Source of the DNA: CAVVXN01 sp963772585
GTDB lineage: Bacteria > Planctomycetota > PLA2 > JAEUHO01
NCBI GenBank assembly: GCA_963772585.1
Contig: CAVYXV010000010.1
Coordinates: 496,001-560,000 of the forward strand
DNA: 64,000 nucleotides
Direction: 5' to 3'
Shown one piece after another: positions 50,853 through 60,351 of this stretch (position 1 is the first letter of the stretch; each line of letters opens with the position of its first letter). The notes under the pieces are model-generated. The model was not told the origin of the DNA. It saw only the letters and a list, made by a program, of their open reading frames with translations, and searched no databases. A program made the translations under genes and the position numbers.

Positions 50853-53800
50853 CTACCTCCCGGAGGACGAGTCGTTCGCGGCCCCGGGCCCGCGGACGGT
50901 GGTCGGCGTGAGCAGGACCCGCGACATGCGGGCATCGCCCCGGAGCTTGTTCAGGTGTTCCACCCGCTTGCGCCACGCGTTTCCGTTGCCGGCGATCGTC
51001 TCCTCGCCGAAGCGGGGGTAGTAGGCGTAGAGCCGTTGGACGAGCTCCGCCGCCCGGTCGAGCAGGGCGGCGGCGTCCGCCGACGTGGTGCTGTCCTTGC
51101 TCCAGCGCTCGGCCGTGTCCAGGTACAGATCCAGCAGGATCGCGTTCGCGCGCCAGTAGTCCTCGCCGCCCTCCTCTGCGGCCAGGCGGCTCCGCAGGAA
51201 GAACGTCATCGCGAGGTTGTGGGCCTTGGGCACGTCCTCGTCCCGCCCGGTCTTGGAGTACGCCCACGCCAGCGCGAGCCGGAACTCCGCGTGCGAGTCC
51301 GCCATCTCCGCGTAGAGGGCCGGATCGAAGGACGACGCGCCCTCCTTGGGCAACCACCCCTGAATGACGCCGTCGTCCTTGCTCTGGAGCTGGCGGAGGA
51401 ACTTGTTGAGCGCCGCGTCCCACTCGCGTTCCTCGGTCTCGCTGTCGAAGGCGGGACGGTAGGGGTTGTCCTTCTTCGTGAGGTCGCGGGCGGCGGCCCG
51501 CAGCTCCTGAGCCGTGCTCACGACGGGGAACGCGAACCGCCACAGCTTCGGAGGCACGACCGTCCGGTCCGGCCAGCCGAGCACCATCACCTTGTTCGCC
51601 AGCATGTTGAGAACCAGGTCGTTGTCCCTCGGGTTGGTGGCGATGGAGGACTGGAGCAGGTCCACGGCGCGTGTGACGAGCTCCCGGCGCCTCGCCGGGT
51701 CGGTCTCGATCTGGGCGAGGTTCTCGTACGTGTCGCCCAGGGCGGAGATGGCCTCCCGCTTGTCCGGGTCGTCGTTGCCGAGGCGCTGGATCGACTTGTC
51801 GGCGAGGTAGTCCTCGAAGAACTGCCTCGCGGCCTCCCAGTTCTCCCTCACCTCCGGGCGCAGGCGGGCCGCCGTGTGGTACATCTTCCCGAACGCCCTG
51901 AGGTTCCTCGGGTCGCGGTGGGCGTCCTCGTTCCCCTCCTCCTGGAGGGTCTTCAGGACGGAATCCCAGGCCTTCCAGTACGCCGCGGCCTTCGTCAGGG
52001 GTTCGTAGATGGCCTGCTCCAACTCGTGGCGCTTCGTGGAGAGCTCGGCCAGTTTCGCGGTCAGCGTCTCCCGCTCGGGCCCGATCGTCTTCAGCCTCGC
52101 GGTCATCTCCTCCTTCCGCTTCGCGAGCTGCTTGTCCTTCGCTTCCTTGCGGGCCGCGGCGAGGACCGTCGGGCTCACGATCTTCTGGGGCCGCCCTCCC
52201 TGGGCCCTCAGCTTCTCGTTGGCCTCGAAGAGCTCGAGCGCCGTCTTGTACTGCTGGAGCAGCTTGTCCGTGTCGATGATGCCGAGCGTCAGCCGGTGGT
52301 ACTCGCGCTCGACGTCACGCACCTTCGGCGTGATCTCGTTGAGGCCCCTCTTCACGTCGTTCAGCTTGGTCTCGATCACCCGGCGCTGCTCGTCGTAGTG
52401 GTTCGCGAACTTCTGGGTGATGTTGGCGAGTTGCGTGAAGCCCGGGTCTTCCCGAAGGAGGCGCCGGTAGAGCTGGTCGGCCGCGTCGAGCTTGCCCTGG
52501 TCGAGGACGGCGCTGATCAGGAGACTCGCCGCGTAGCTCCGCGGGTAGGGGCGCTTGGCGCGCGGGTAGTGCTCCGCGTAGCCCGAGAGGGTCGCGACCA
52601 CCTCGTCCGTCTTCCCCAGGTCGGAGAGGGCCCTGGCCTTCCAGTAGAGGATCTGGCTCCGGGCGTCCTCGCGTCGGGTGGCGACGCTGTCGTACTTCTG
52701 TTCCTGGGCCTTGGCCTCGGGACTGTCCAGGGCCGTCAACGCATCGTCGGCCGTCTTCACCGTGGCCGCGTTGTCGTCGAGAACGTACTCGATGCGCACG
52801 AGCAGGAGCCACGACGCCGCGTACTTCCCGCTGTCCACCTGCTTGGCGACCGCGCGGAGGTTGGTGCGGGCGTCGGCCAGCTTGTCGCGCCAGCCGGACT
52901 TCTTCGCCTGCTTGTCGTCCACCGCCTGGTTGAACGTCTGCAGGGCGTTGATGTACTGGATGTCCTCCGTGATGTCGGTGTCGGGATAGTCCCCGGGGAA
53001 GGTGCGCTGGATCTCGGCGTACATTTGCGCCACCGCGCGGTTTCCCGTTTCGTCGGACAACGCCTTCAGCAGGCTCATGGCGCGCCGTCGGTCGTTGGCG
53101 GCGCGGTTCTGGTTGTGGTTGCCCTCGTCCTCGGCACCGCGGGGGATCAGGCCGTTCTTCCACGCGTCGTGGATGGATCCCAGGGCGAGGGCAGCGCCCA
53201 GGTTGTCTTCCAGCTTGGCGTAGCAGTCGGCCATCTTCTCCCAGGCCTTCCACGCGAACGCCACGAAGCCGGAGCTCGTGTCCGGGGTCGAGGTGATGAC
53301 GCTCCGGTATGCGCGGATCGCCTCCGGGTACTTGCCCTGGGAGTCGAGGTCGTCCGCGACGCGCATGAGGACCTCGGGCGGCAGACCGCCGATGGAGCCG
53401 CCGCAAGCTCCGCTCACGTACTCGTTGAGCTGGCGGTTCGCCGCGCGCTCCAGATACGGCTTGGAGTCCTGTTTGGCGTAGTCAGCCGCCTGCTGGGCGA
53501 TCTCCACGGCGCGGGTCGCGTTCCCGCGCTGGCACTCGATCCTGGACTGCTCGATCATCGCGCGGATGCCGCTGTCCGTGTGCCACGCGACGGGATGGTC
53601 GTCGAGCATCGTGTCCAGGTAGTTCAGCGCCTCGCGGGTGAAGTTGCGCTTGCCGCGGTGCCCCGCGTCGAGGCCCACCTGGGCCAGATGGTAGTAACCG
53701 TTCGTGATGACGCGCAGCTCGTCGTCCGTGTTCTGCGGCGTGGCGATGCACGCCTCGAACCACTCGAAGGCCCGCCCGTAGAGATCGATCTTGCTGTCCT

Positions 53801-54581
53801 CGTCGGTCGCGCACTTGGCGCGCTCCCAGTAGACGAGGCCGAGGATGTCCATGGCGTAGATCGAGAGCAGTTGGCCCTCGTGCAGCATGATGTAGTCGTC
53901 GAGCGACTGGGAGGCCCTCTGCAGCGCCTGCACCGCGGAGCTCGAGCAGGGCTCCTCGACCAGCGCCGCGTAGTACTGGGAGATCACCCAGTAGTACTCC
54001 GCCAACTGCTGGTAGTCCTTCGGCTTGGTCTCGGTCTCGGGGGGGCGCAGGCCCTGGAAGTACTCGAGGGCCGTCTTGACGTTCGCGGCCGCCGCCTCGC
54101 GCAGATTCGACACGGAGTAGCCGCGGTCGTCGATCTCGCCCGGGTCGTCGAGCAGTTCCTTGGCCCACTGCACGAAGGCAAGGCGGATCGTACCGACGTC
54201 GAGGCGCGCCTCGGTGGCGTGCGTGCTCTTGGGGTTCTTGCGGACGAACGCCTCGATGCCGTCCGCGGCCTGGCTGAAGAGCTTCTCGACCTCTTCCAGG
54301 CTCACGTCGGAGCGCCCCGCGGTGGTGATCGCCTGCTCCTTCGTGAGCAGGGCGAGGCCGTACCGCGCCTCGTCCTTCTTCTCCTCGCTGGCCTGGGGGT
54401 CAGCGAGGATCCCATCGAAGACCATGCGGGCGTAACCGAACTCGCGCGCGTCCGCCAGGCGCCGCCCGAAGTCGAAGTCGTCGTGCCCCGCGGCGGCGGG
54501 GCGGCCGAGCAGCAGGACGAGGGCGGCCAGGACGCCCGCGGCGAGCAAGCGGAGGAGGCGGGAGGGGCGGGGATGCGTCAT
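50853..54581 (-). CDS. Giant exported TPR/coiled-coil protein of 1242 residues
   Basis: A large exported protein with a signal peptide (about residues 1-31). Almost the whole length is helical: TPR-like repeats such as ADDLDSQGKYPEAIRAYRSV and AVLDQGKLDAADQLYRRLLR, and a central coiled coil near 730-870 (ETKLNDVKRGLNEITPKVRD; AKRKEEMTARLKTIGPERET). Late repeats include LAWAYSKTGRDEDVPKAHNL. It lies in one run with the TPR, ExbB and ExbD genes, with 47 bases to the next. It could span the periplasm and link the ExbBD motor to outer-membrane parts. No enzymatic motif is visible. Confidence 0.82.
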   Translation of the reverse strand: MTHPRPSRLLRLLAAGVLAALVLLLGRPAAAGHDDFDFGRRLADAREFGYARMVFDGILADPQASEEKKDEARYGLALLTKEQAITTAGRSDVSLEEVEKLFSQAADGIEAFVRKNPKSTHATEARLDVGTIRLAFVQWAKELLDDPGEIDDRGYSVSNLREAAAANVKTALEYFQGLRPPETETKPKDYQQLAEYYWVISQYYAALVEEPCSSSAVQALQRASQSLDDYIMLHEGQLLSIYAMDILGLVYWERAKCATDEDSKIDLYGRAFEWFEACIATPQNTDDELRVITNGYYHLAQVGLDAGHRGKRNFTREALNYLDTMLDDHPVAWHTDSGIRAMIEQSRIECQRGNATRAVEIAQQAADYAKQDSKPYLERAANRQLNEYVSGACGGSIGGLPPEVLMRVADDLDSQGKYPEAIRAYRSVITSTPDTSSGFVAFAWKAWEKMADCYAKLEDNLGAALALGSIHDAWKNGLIPRGAEDEGNHNQNRAANDRRRAMSLLKALSDETGNRAVAQMYAEIQRTFPGDYPDTDITEDIQYINALQTFNQAVDDKQAKKSGWRDKLADARTNLRAVAKQVDSGKYAASWLLLVRIEYVLDDNAATVKTADDALTALDSPEAKAQEQKYDSVATRREDARSQILYWKARALSDLGKTDEVVATLSGYAEHYPRAKRPYPRSYAASLLISAVLDQGKLDAADQLYRRLLREDPGFTQLANITQKFANHYDEQRRVIETKLNDVKRGLNEITPKVRDVEREYHRLTLGIIDTDKLLQQYKTALELFEANEKLRAQGGRPQKIVSPTVLAAARKEAKDKQLAKRKEEMTARLKTIGPERETLTAKLAELSTKRHELEQAIYEPLTKAAAYWKAWDSVLKTLQEEGNEDAHRDPRNLRAFGKMYHTAARLRPEVRENWEAARQFFEDYLADKSIQRLGNDDPDKREAISALGDTYENLAQIETDPARRRELVTRAVDLLQSSIATNPRDNDLVLNMLANKVMVLGWPDRTVVPPKLWRFAFPVVSTAQELRAAARDLTKKDNPYRPAFDSETEEREWDAALNKFLRQLQSKDDGVIQGWLPKEGASSFDPALYAEMADSHAEFRLALAWAYSKTGRDEDVPKAHNLAMTFFLRSRLAAEEGGEDYWRANAILLDLYLDTAERWSKDSTTSADAAALLDRAAELVQRLYAYYPRFGEETIAGNGNAWRKRVEHLNKLRGDARMSRVLLTPTTVRGPGAANDSSSGR

Positions 54582-54979
54582 GGGGAGGCAGGCTCCGAGT
54601 TCGGGCGGAAGGCGCGGGCGGTGGCGCGTGGTCCGGGACCTTGGACGGCCGTCGGCGGGTTCGCGTGCGAGGTCCGATCCGGACGAGGGCCACGGCCTCG
54701 CGACGCACCGTGACCCCCGTGGAACGCGGTCGTTCCGCGGCCCGGGACGCGGATTCTAAGGACCGCGTCACAGCCGGTCAACGCGACCGGGAGCGATCGA
54801 AGAGGACGTCTACGCGGAGGAACCGACGACATACCGGATCTCGTTGGCCGGCGGTCAGGCGTACGCGGGGGAGGCCGGGGTCGGACGGCACGCCGAGACT
54901 AGCACCCCGGGGCGGCGCATGCAACCCACCGGTTCGGGCGGAGCCTCAGGACCCCGCCCGACCCGGCGGGAACGGCGCG
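54582..54979. other. 398-base non-coding gap between secretin 2 and the giant TPR gene
   Basis: I see no coding frame with a ribosome site here. A strong imperfect hairpin at 54931-54963 (GGTTCGGGCGG with CCGCCCGACCC) lies just after the secretin 2 stop and has no T-run; it may be a transcription end or attenuation site. The rest should contain a promoter for the TPR/ExbBD run, but I could not fix its position. Confidence 0.45.
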
Positions 54980-57901
54980 TCAGCGACCGCGGGCGCGGAT
55001 GGGATCCGCGATGGGGGGCCCCGTCGGCGCGCTCGTCGAGCAGGGAGGAGGCGTGCCGCACGGACCCATCTGGGCGGGGGGCGTGCTTGCCGCGGGCTGG
55101 CACGAGTTCGCCGGCGGGCATTCCGTGCACTCGGTTCCCGTCAGGGGGGCCCAGTCCCCGAGGGGGGCCGCCGGCAGTTCCAGGTCGTCCTGGGGCTCGA
55201 GCTCCTCGAGCGGGACGATCTGCGCCGTGATCAGGACGAGGAGGTTCCGCTTGCTGACGAAACTTCCCTTGCGCGAGGTGAGGAAGGAGAGGATCGGGAT
55301 CTTGGAGATGAAGGGGATGCCCGCCTGCTCGGTCTTCTGCTCGTAGAACTTCAAGCCGCCGATGAGCAGCGTGCCGCCGTCGGGCATGACGACGGTGGTG
55401 CGAACGCGGCTGACCTGGATCTCGGGGATCTGGATGACGACCGGGGCGTTCTGTGAGACCCCGGGAGGACCGGAGGCCAGCGACGTGGAGAACGTCGCGA
55501 TCGGCCGGGTGAGCAGCGCCACGGTCGGCCGGAGCTCCAGCGTGACGTAGCGGCGGTCCTGGGAGACCGTCGGGCGCACGTCGAGGACCACGCCGTCCTG
55601 GATGGTCTGGATGACCGGGTTCGCGATGTTGGACGCCTGCGCGATCTCGACCTCGTAGTCCTGGACGTAGGCGACCTGGTTCAGGACGGAGATGTTGCCG
55701 CGCTGGTTGTTGTAGACCGTGATCCGGGAAGCGGTGATCTGCTGGATGCGCTCGCTCTTTTCGGTCGCGCGCAGGATCACCTCGAGCTCCGTGTCGTCCA
55801 GGTAGGTGTGCTGGAACGACAGGCCACCGGACCGCGTCAGCGTCTTCTCGTTGCCCAGCACGACGTCGAAGAGGTTCTCGACGCGGGCCTGGTAGGCCCC
55901 GTCCTGGCCGTCGTTGTAGAAGATGCCGGAGTCGTTGCTGGTACCGCCGGACGACGGCTCGGGGTTGATGCCGAAGGGCACGCCGTAGGGGTTGGCGGGC
56001 GATCCGAAGAAGATGTCGTCCTGGGGCGCGTCGGTGCCGAGGCCGGGCGCGCCGATGCCCTGCGAGTCGTCGCCGAGACCGCGGAGGTCCACGCCGACGT
56101 CACGGAGGAAGTTGTCCTCGGCGGTCAGGAATCGCACTTCGAGGTTGACCAGGAGCCCGCTGTTGGCGCGGAGGCCGTCGAGGAGCTGCTGGACCTGCTC
56201 CAGGATGGGGGCGGTGTTGCGGGCGATGATCACGCCATTGCGGGCGTCGATCGTGGCCGGATCCTCCCACTTCTCCTCGCCGCCGATCGTCTGCTGGATC
56301 AACTCCACCAGGCCGTCGATGGGGAAGATGGGCTGGGGGTCGTCCAGCTCGGGCGGCTCGGGAGGCGTGAAGTTCGAGGGAACCAGGTTGATGTCCTGTC
56401 CGACGAAGTTGCGGATCGCGACGTTCAGGTCCTTCACGTCGAAGAACCGGAGAAGCATGTCCCCGCGGATCTCTTCGCTGGTCGCGATCACGACCACGCC
56501 GTTGCGGGGCTCCCACTTGAGGTCGTACGGCTCGGTGACGTAGTCGAGCACGTCCTTCACCGCCACGTCGTCCACCTGCAGGGTCACCTCCACCTCGTCG
56601 AACTTCTCGGCGCGGGCCTGCGGCGTGATGAAGAAGTTGAGGCCCGTGATGGTGCGCAGGTAGGCGACGACCTGGTCGAGGTTCGCGCCCTCCCAGGAGA
56701 GGCTCTGCACGCGCTTGGACTCGAGCGTCGAGACGATCGCCGCGATGCTGGCGTCGGCCTCGGGGATCTTGTCGCCCACGAGGTAGGGCTGCCGCTGCGC
56801 GATGCCCTCCAGCCAGTCGTCGGGGAACTCGACGACCTTCACCTGCGGAAGCGACGAGGTCTCGACGTCCTTCATCACCGACTTCCACTGGTCGTCGAAC
56901 ATGCGACGCGCGTCTTCCTGGCGGCGGTGGTGCTCGGCGTCGTGGGAGATGCAGACGAGACGGTCGGCGTCGGGGTTCTGCGGGTCGAGCCGGAGGATCT
57001 GACGCGCGTACTCGCGGGCCAGCGCGTACTCGCCTCGCTGGAAGGCGCGGGTGGCCTCGTCGAAGTAGGCCCGGATCTTGCCCATCTGGCGCTCGCGCTC
57101 GGCGATGAGCTCCTGCTCGCGTTGGGCCTGCGCCTCGCGGATCTGCTCCTGCCGTTCGCGGCGCTGCGTGACCTCCTGCTTGTACTTCGCGTTCTCGATC
57201 AGGTCCCGGATGCGGTCCGCGCTGGTGCCGAACGTGCTCTGGTCCGTGTACCAGGAGATGATCGCCAGGGCCTTCTGGTACTCCTTGACGGCGCTCTCGT
57301 AGTCCTCGCGCGCCTCGAAGGTGCGCCCGCGCTCGAGGTAGTTGCGCACGTCCGCAGCGGCCTTCTCGCGGCGGACGGTCTCGATCGAGCGCTGCTCCTT
57401 CAGGAACTCGCCGACGGTGCTCGGGCGATCGAACGTAAGCGAGCGGTACTCCTCGCGGGCGACCTTGCTGTTCGGGTCGGCGTCGAGCGCCTGCTCGTAG
57501 AAGCCGCGGGCGGCGTCGAGGTCACCCGCGGCGGACGCCTGACGCGCCTTCTCGATCAGGTTCTGCACGAGCGCATCGCGCTTTTCCTGCTCGAGCCGCG
57601 CGCGCTCGCGCGCTTCCTCGAGGAGGCGCGCCGCCTCCTCTTCCGGGGAGGCCGCCGCTTCGCTCGCGTGCTCTCCCTCGGCCGCGGGCGGCTCCTCGGC
57701 CGCGCCGCCGTCGTCGTCCACGGCGACGAACTGCGTCAGGCCGGCGTCGGGCACCGTGATCGCGTCGGCCTGGCCGCTCCCGGCGTCCGCCGCGAGGGCG
57801 ACCGCGCGGTCGCCGGACGGAGCCGGTTGCGTACGCCCCTGGCACGCGGCGAGCGGCAGAAGGAGCGATACGGTCAAAAGGACGAGGACGATGGGCTTCA
57901 T
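54980..57901 (-). CDS. Secretin 2: secretin-domain lipoprotein with coiled coil and TPR
   Basis: A 973-residue outer-membrane secretin. The ATG at 57901 follows GGAG. A lipoprotein signal ends at LPLAAC, cysteine 20. An Ala/Glu-rich segment and coiled coil (ERARLEQEKRDALVQNLIEK) is followed by TPR-like repeats (ASAAGDLDAARGFYEQALDA; RGEYALAREYARQILRLDPQ), then an STN-like domain (LSWEGANLDQVVAYLRTITG), a second N-domain (PIDGLVELIQQTIGGEEKWE) and the secretin domain (DVGVDLRGLGDDSQ; GGTLLIGGLKFYEQKTEQA; ISKIPILSFLTSRKGSFVSK). The C-terminus is Cys/Pro-rich. It is a paralog of secretin 1 with the same layout. No pilin, ATPase or PilM-O genes lie nearby. Confidence 0.9.
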   Translation of the reverse strand: MKPIVLVLLTVSLLLPLAACQGRTQPAPSGDRAVALAADAGSGQADAITVPDAGLTQFVAVDDDGGAAEEPPAAEGEHASEAAASPEEEAARLLEEARERARLEQEKRDALVQNLIEKARQASAAGDLDAARGFYEQALDADPNSKVAREEYRSLTFDRPSTVGEFLKEQRSIETVRREKAAADVRNYLERGRTFEAREDYESAVKEYQKALAIISWYTDQSTFGTSADRIRDLIENAKYKQEVTQRRERQEQIREAQAQREQELIAERERQMGKIRAYFDEATRAFQRGEYALAREYARQILRLDPQNPDADRLVCISHDAEHHRRQEDARRMFDDQWKSVMKDVETSSLPQVKVVEFPDDWLEGIAQRQPYLVGDKIPEADASIAAIVSTLESKRVQSLSWEGANLDQVVAYLRTITGLNFFITPQARAEKFDEVEVTLQVDDVAVKDVLDYVTEPYDLKWEPRNGVVVIATSEEIRGDMLLRFFDVKDLNVAIRNFVGQDINLVPSNFTPPEPPELDDPQPIFPIDGLVELIQQTIGGEEKWEDPATIDARNGVIIARNTAPILEQVQQLLDGLRANSGLLVNLEVRFLTAEDNFLRDVGVDLRGLGDDSQGIGAPGLGTDAPQDDIFFGSPANPYGVPFGINPEPSSGGTSNDSGIFYNDGQDGAYQARVENLFDVVLGNEKTLTRSGGLSFQHTYLDDTELEVILRATEKSERIQQITASRITVYNNQRGNISVLNQVAYVQDYEVEIAQASNIANPVIQTIQDGVVLDVRPTVSQDRRYVTLELRPTVALLTRPIATFSTSLASGPPGVSQNAPVVIQIPEIQVSRVRTTVVMPDGGTLLIGGLKFYEQKTEQAGIPFISKIPILSFLTSRKGSFVSKRNLLVLITAQIVPLEELEPQDDLELPAAPLGDWAPLTGTECTECPPANSCQPAASTPPAQMGPCGTPPPCSTSAPTGPPIADPIRARGR

Positions 57902-58139
57902 CCTGGACTCCAACCTTCCGCGGCTCGGGGGAGGAGGCAGGCGCGCGAAGGCCGTCCTTCGCCCTGCCCGTTCGCTGGTCCGCCGCCACCCGCTGACGAC
58001 GGCTCTTCGCGAGCCCTCCCTGCCCCGAAGCACCTGGAACAGGCCCCGTTCGTACGGGTGCGCTGTCACGCGCCCGTCACGCGGCCGGGGCGGAAATCGC
58101 GGACCCATCGGCCCTTACGACGGCGGGGCCCCCGTCCGG

Positions 58140-58877
58140 TCACCGTCCGGCCGCGCGGGGTCCCGGGATCTCGAGCCCGAGGGCCTCGGCCACCTTCTGG
58201 AGATCCTCCCATGCCTCCCGCTTGGCGGGGGGATGGCGGAGGAGATAGGCCGGGTGGTAGGTGGGCATCACCCGCCATCCTTCCGGCGACGTGTGGAAGC
58301 GGCCGCGGAGCGCCGTGATGCCCCGCTCCGTCCGGAGGAGCAGCCGGGCGGCGTGGCTCCCCAGCGCGAGCAGGAGGGTCGGCGAGAGCAGCTCGACCTG
58401 GCGATCGAGGAAGGGGCGGCAGGCGGCGGCCTCGTCGGGCCGGGGCGAGCGGTTGCCGGGGGGACGGCACTTCAGGACGTTGAGGATGAAGACGTCCTCG
58501 CGCGCGAGCCCGATCGCGGCCAACATCCGGGTGAGGAGCGCCCCCGCGCGGCCGATGAACGGGCGGCCCGTACGGTCCTCGTCGGCCCCCGGGGCCTCGC
58601 CCACGACCGCGAGGCGGGGCGCCGGGTCCCCCTCGCCGAAGACCGTCCGGGTCCTCGTCTCGTGAAGCCGGCACCGGGTGCAGCCGGCCACCTGGGCGGC
58701 GAGGGCCTCGAGCGCCGCGCGCCCCCCGCCGGTCCCCCTCGCGCGGCCGTCGCTACCGGCCGCCGCCGCCGGAGGCGGGGCGTCGCCGGGCAGCCACCGC
58801 CCCGCCGCGCCGCGGGCCCAGCGGAGATGGACGAGCGCCTCGGCGCGGGGGTCGGCGGGGGAGCCGGAGACGGTCAC
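58140..58877 (-). CDS. Family 4 uracil-DNA glycosylase (iron-sulfur type)
   Basis: A 245-residue DNA repair enzyme that removes uracil from DNA. It has a 50-residue variable N-terminus, then C66-x2-C69 (AGCTRCRLHETRT), motif A GEAPGADEDRTGRPF near 92-106, NVLKCRPPGNRSP near 137 and ACRPFLDRQV near 156, giving the four cysteines of the Fe-S cluster, and motif B region MPTYHPAYLLRHP near 204. Length and motifs match family 4 UDGs. It heads the minus-strand run, but the 238-base gap to secretin 2 suggests an independent promoter for the secretin. Confidence 0.93.
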   Translation of the reverse strand: MTVSGSPADPRAEALVHLRWARGAAGRWLPGDAPPPAAAAGSDGRARGTGGGRAALEALAAQVAGCTRCRLHETRTRTVFGEGDPAPRLAVVGEAPGADEDRTGRPFIGRAGALLTRMLAAIGLAREDVFILNVLKCRPPGNRSPRPDEAAACRPFLDRQVELLSPTLLLALGSHAARLLLRTERGITALRGRFHTSPEGWRVMPTYHPAYLLRHPPAKREAWEDLQKVAEALGLEIPGPRAAGR

Positions 58878-58921
58878 GGCGGGATGCTACCCGGTGACGG
58901 CCCCGGCGCGGTGGGGGGGCG

Positions 58922-59572
58922 TCACGCGCGGCGGAGCCAGGCCAGCCAGAGTTCGCGGCGCAGGCGGGCGAGGGGGAAGAGCCGCCGGAGGCCCCACCCC
59001 GCTTCGGCGGCCTCCGCCGCGAGGCGGCGCGGGAGGACGGTGTGGCGGTCGGTCGGCCGTCCCCGGAGCCACGCGCGCACGAGGCGGGTCGTGGCGTGGA
59101 GGCTCGCCGGATGGTGGAAGGAGAGGAGCAGGTCCCGGCGGCCCAGGGTCCCGAGCGTGGCGAGCACGCGCCCCCGTGTCGCGGCGTCCGGGAGGTGGTG
59201 GAGGAAGCGGAAGCAGATCACGAGGTCGGCACCGAGGCGGGCGGCCTCCCGGGCGCCGGAGGAGCCTGCGTCCTCGAGGTCCACGTCGAAGACGCCCACG
59301 AGGCCCGGCGAGGCGGCGAGCCGACGGCGGGTCTCCTCGCGCATGGCGGGCGAGAGGTCCGCGCACGCCGTGGGGATCCCCCGGGCGATCAGCCCCTCCG
59401 CGATCCGCCCCGTGCCGCAGGGCACGTCCAGGGCGAGGCGCGGCGGCTCGGGCAGGGCGTCGATCGCCCGGGCGAGGAGCGCCCACTCCTCGGCGTTGCG
59501 GCGCGGGTTGCGCTCCCGGTAGCGGCCTGCGCGGCCGGGCTCGTCGTACTTCGTGCGCGCTGCGTAGGACAC
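58922..59572 (-). CDS. Class I SAM-dependent methyltransferase
   Basis: A 216-residue protein. The SAM-binding motif I is LALDVPCGTGRIAEGLIARG near residues 47-66, followed by TACADLSPAMREETRRR (motif II) and DLVICFRFLHHLPDAATRGR, the usual methyltransferase_11 layout. The start GTG at 59572 has weak support. It is divergent from the glycosyltransferase gene with a 26-base gap. The substrate is unknown; the glycan cluster next door may be relevant. Confidence 0.85.
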   Translation of the reverse strand: MSYAARTKYDEPGRAGRYRERNPRRNAEEWALLARAIDALPEPPRLALDVPCGTGRIAEGLIARGIPTACADLSPAMREETRRRLAASPGLVGVFDVDLEDAGSSGAREAARLGADLVICFRFLHHLPDAATRGRVLATLGTLGRRDLLLSFHHPASLHATTRLVRAWLRGRPTDRHTVLPRRLAAEAAEAGWGLRRLFPLARLRRELWLAWLRRA

Positions 59573-59598
59573 GCGTCCATCATGTCCCGAACCCGCCC

Positions 59599-60351
59599 GT
59601 GACGCCCGGAGCCCGCTTGAGGATCTCGCTCGTCGTGCCCTGCTACCAGGAAGAGGACGCCCTCGGTGCCTTCGGCCCCGCGCTCGAGGGGCTCGACGCC
59701 TTCGAGGTCCTCTTCGTGGACGACGGCTCCACGGACGGCACGGCCGGCCGCCTGACCGTGTTCGCCGCCGCCGACGCGCGCGTGCGCATCCGGACGCACG
59801 CGACGAACCGCGGCGTGGGCGCGGCGATGCGGACCGGGCTCGAGGCCGCCCGGGGTGACGTCGTCGTCGTCTACGACGCCGACCGCACCTATGCCCCGGA
59901 GACGATCCCCCGCCTCGTGGCGGCCGTCGTCGACGGCGCGGACGTCGCGACGGCGAGCCCCTGGGCGGACGGTGGCGGCGCGACCGGCGTCGCCCGCGGG
60001 CGGGTCTGGCTCTCCCGCGCGGGCTCGTGGGCCTACGCCCGCGTGCTGGGGCGCCGCGGTCGCGGCGTGAGGACGTTCACGTGCGCCTTCCGCGCGTACC
60101 GCCGCTCGTGGATCCCCCGCCTCGGCTTTTGCAGCGACGGCTTCGGGGCGGCGGCGGAGATCCTCGGGTTGGCCCTGCTCGAGGGCGCCCGCGTCGTGGA
60201 GGTGCCGGCACGCCTCGTCCCGCGCCGCGAAGGGCGGAGCAAGATGCGCGTCCTGCCCGCGGCGAAGGAGCACCTCGGCGTGCTCGCCCGCCTGCTTCGC
60301 CGTCGCTTCGGCTCCGCGCACGGGCGCGGGCGCCGGATGACCCGCGGATGA
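59599..60351 (+). CDS. Family 2 glycosyltransferase
   Basis: A 250-residue GT2 enzyme that uses a nucleotide-sugar and probably a lipid-linked acceptor. LRISLVVPCYQEEDALGAF near residue 7 and LFVDDGSTDGTAGRLTVF near 38 form the nucleotide-binding fold, and VVVVYDADRTYAPETIPRLV near 90 gives the DXD-like metal site. It resembles polyprenol-phosphate sugar transferases but lacks the C-terminal membrane helices. GTG at 59599 is the best start. The stop overlaps the next start (ATGA). Confidence 0.88.
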   Translation: MTPGARLRISLVVPCYQEEDALGAFGPALEGLDAFEVLFVDDGSTDGTAGRLTVFAAADARVRIRTHATNRGVGAAMRTGLEAARGDVVVVYDADRTYAPETIPRLVAAVVDGADVATASPWADGGGATGVARGRVWLSRAGSWAYARVLGRRGRGVRTFTCAFRAYRRSWIPRLGFCSDGFGAAAEILGLALLEGARVVEVPARLVPRREGRSKMRVLPAAKEHLGVLARLLRRRFGSAHGRGRRMTRG

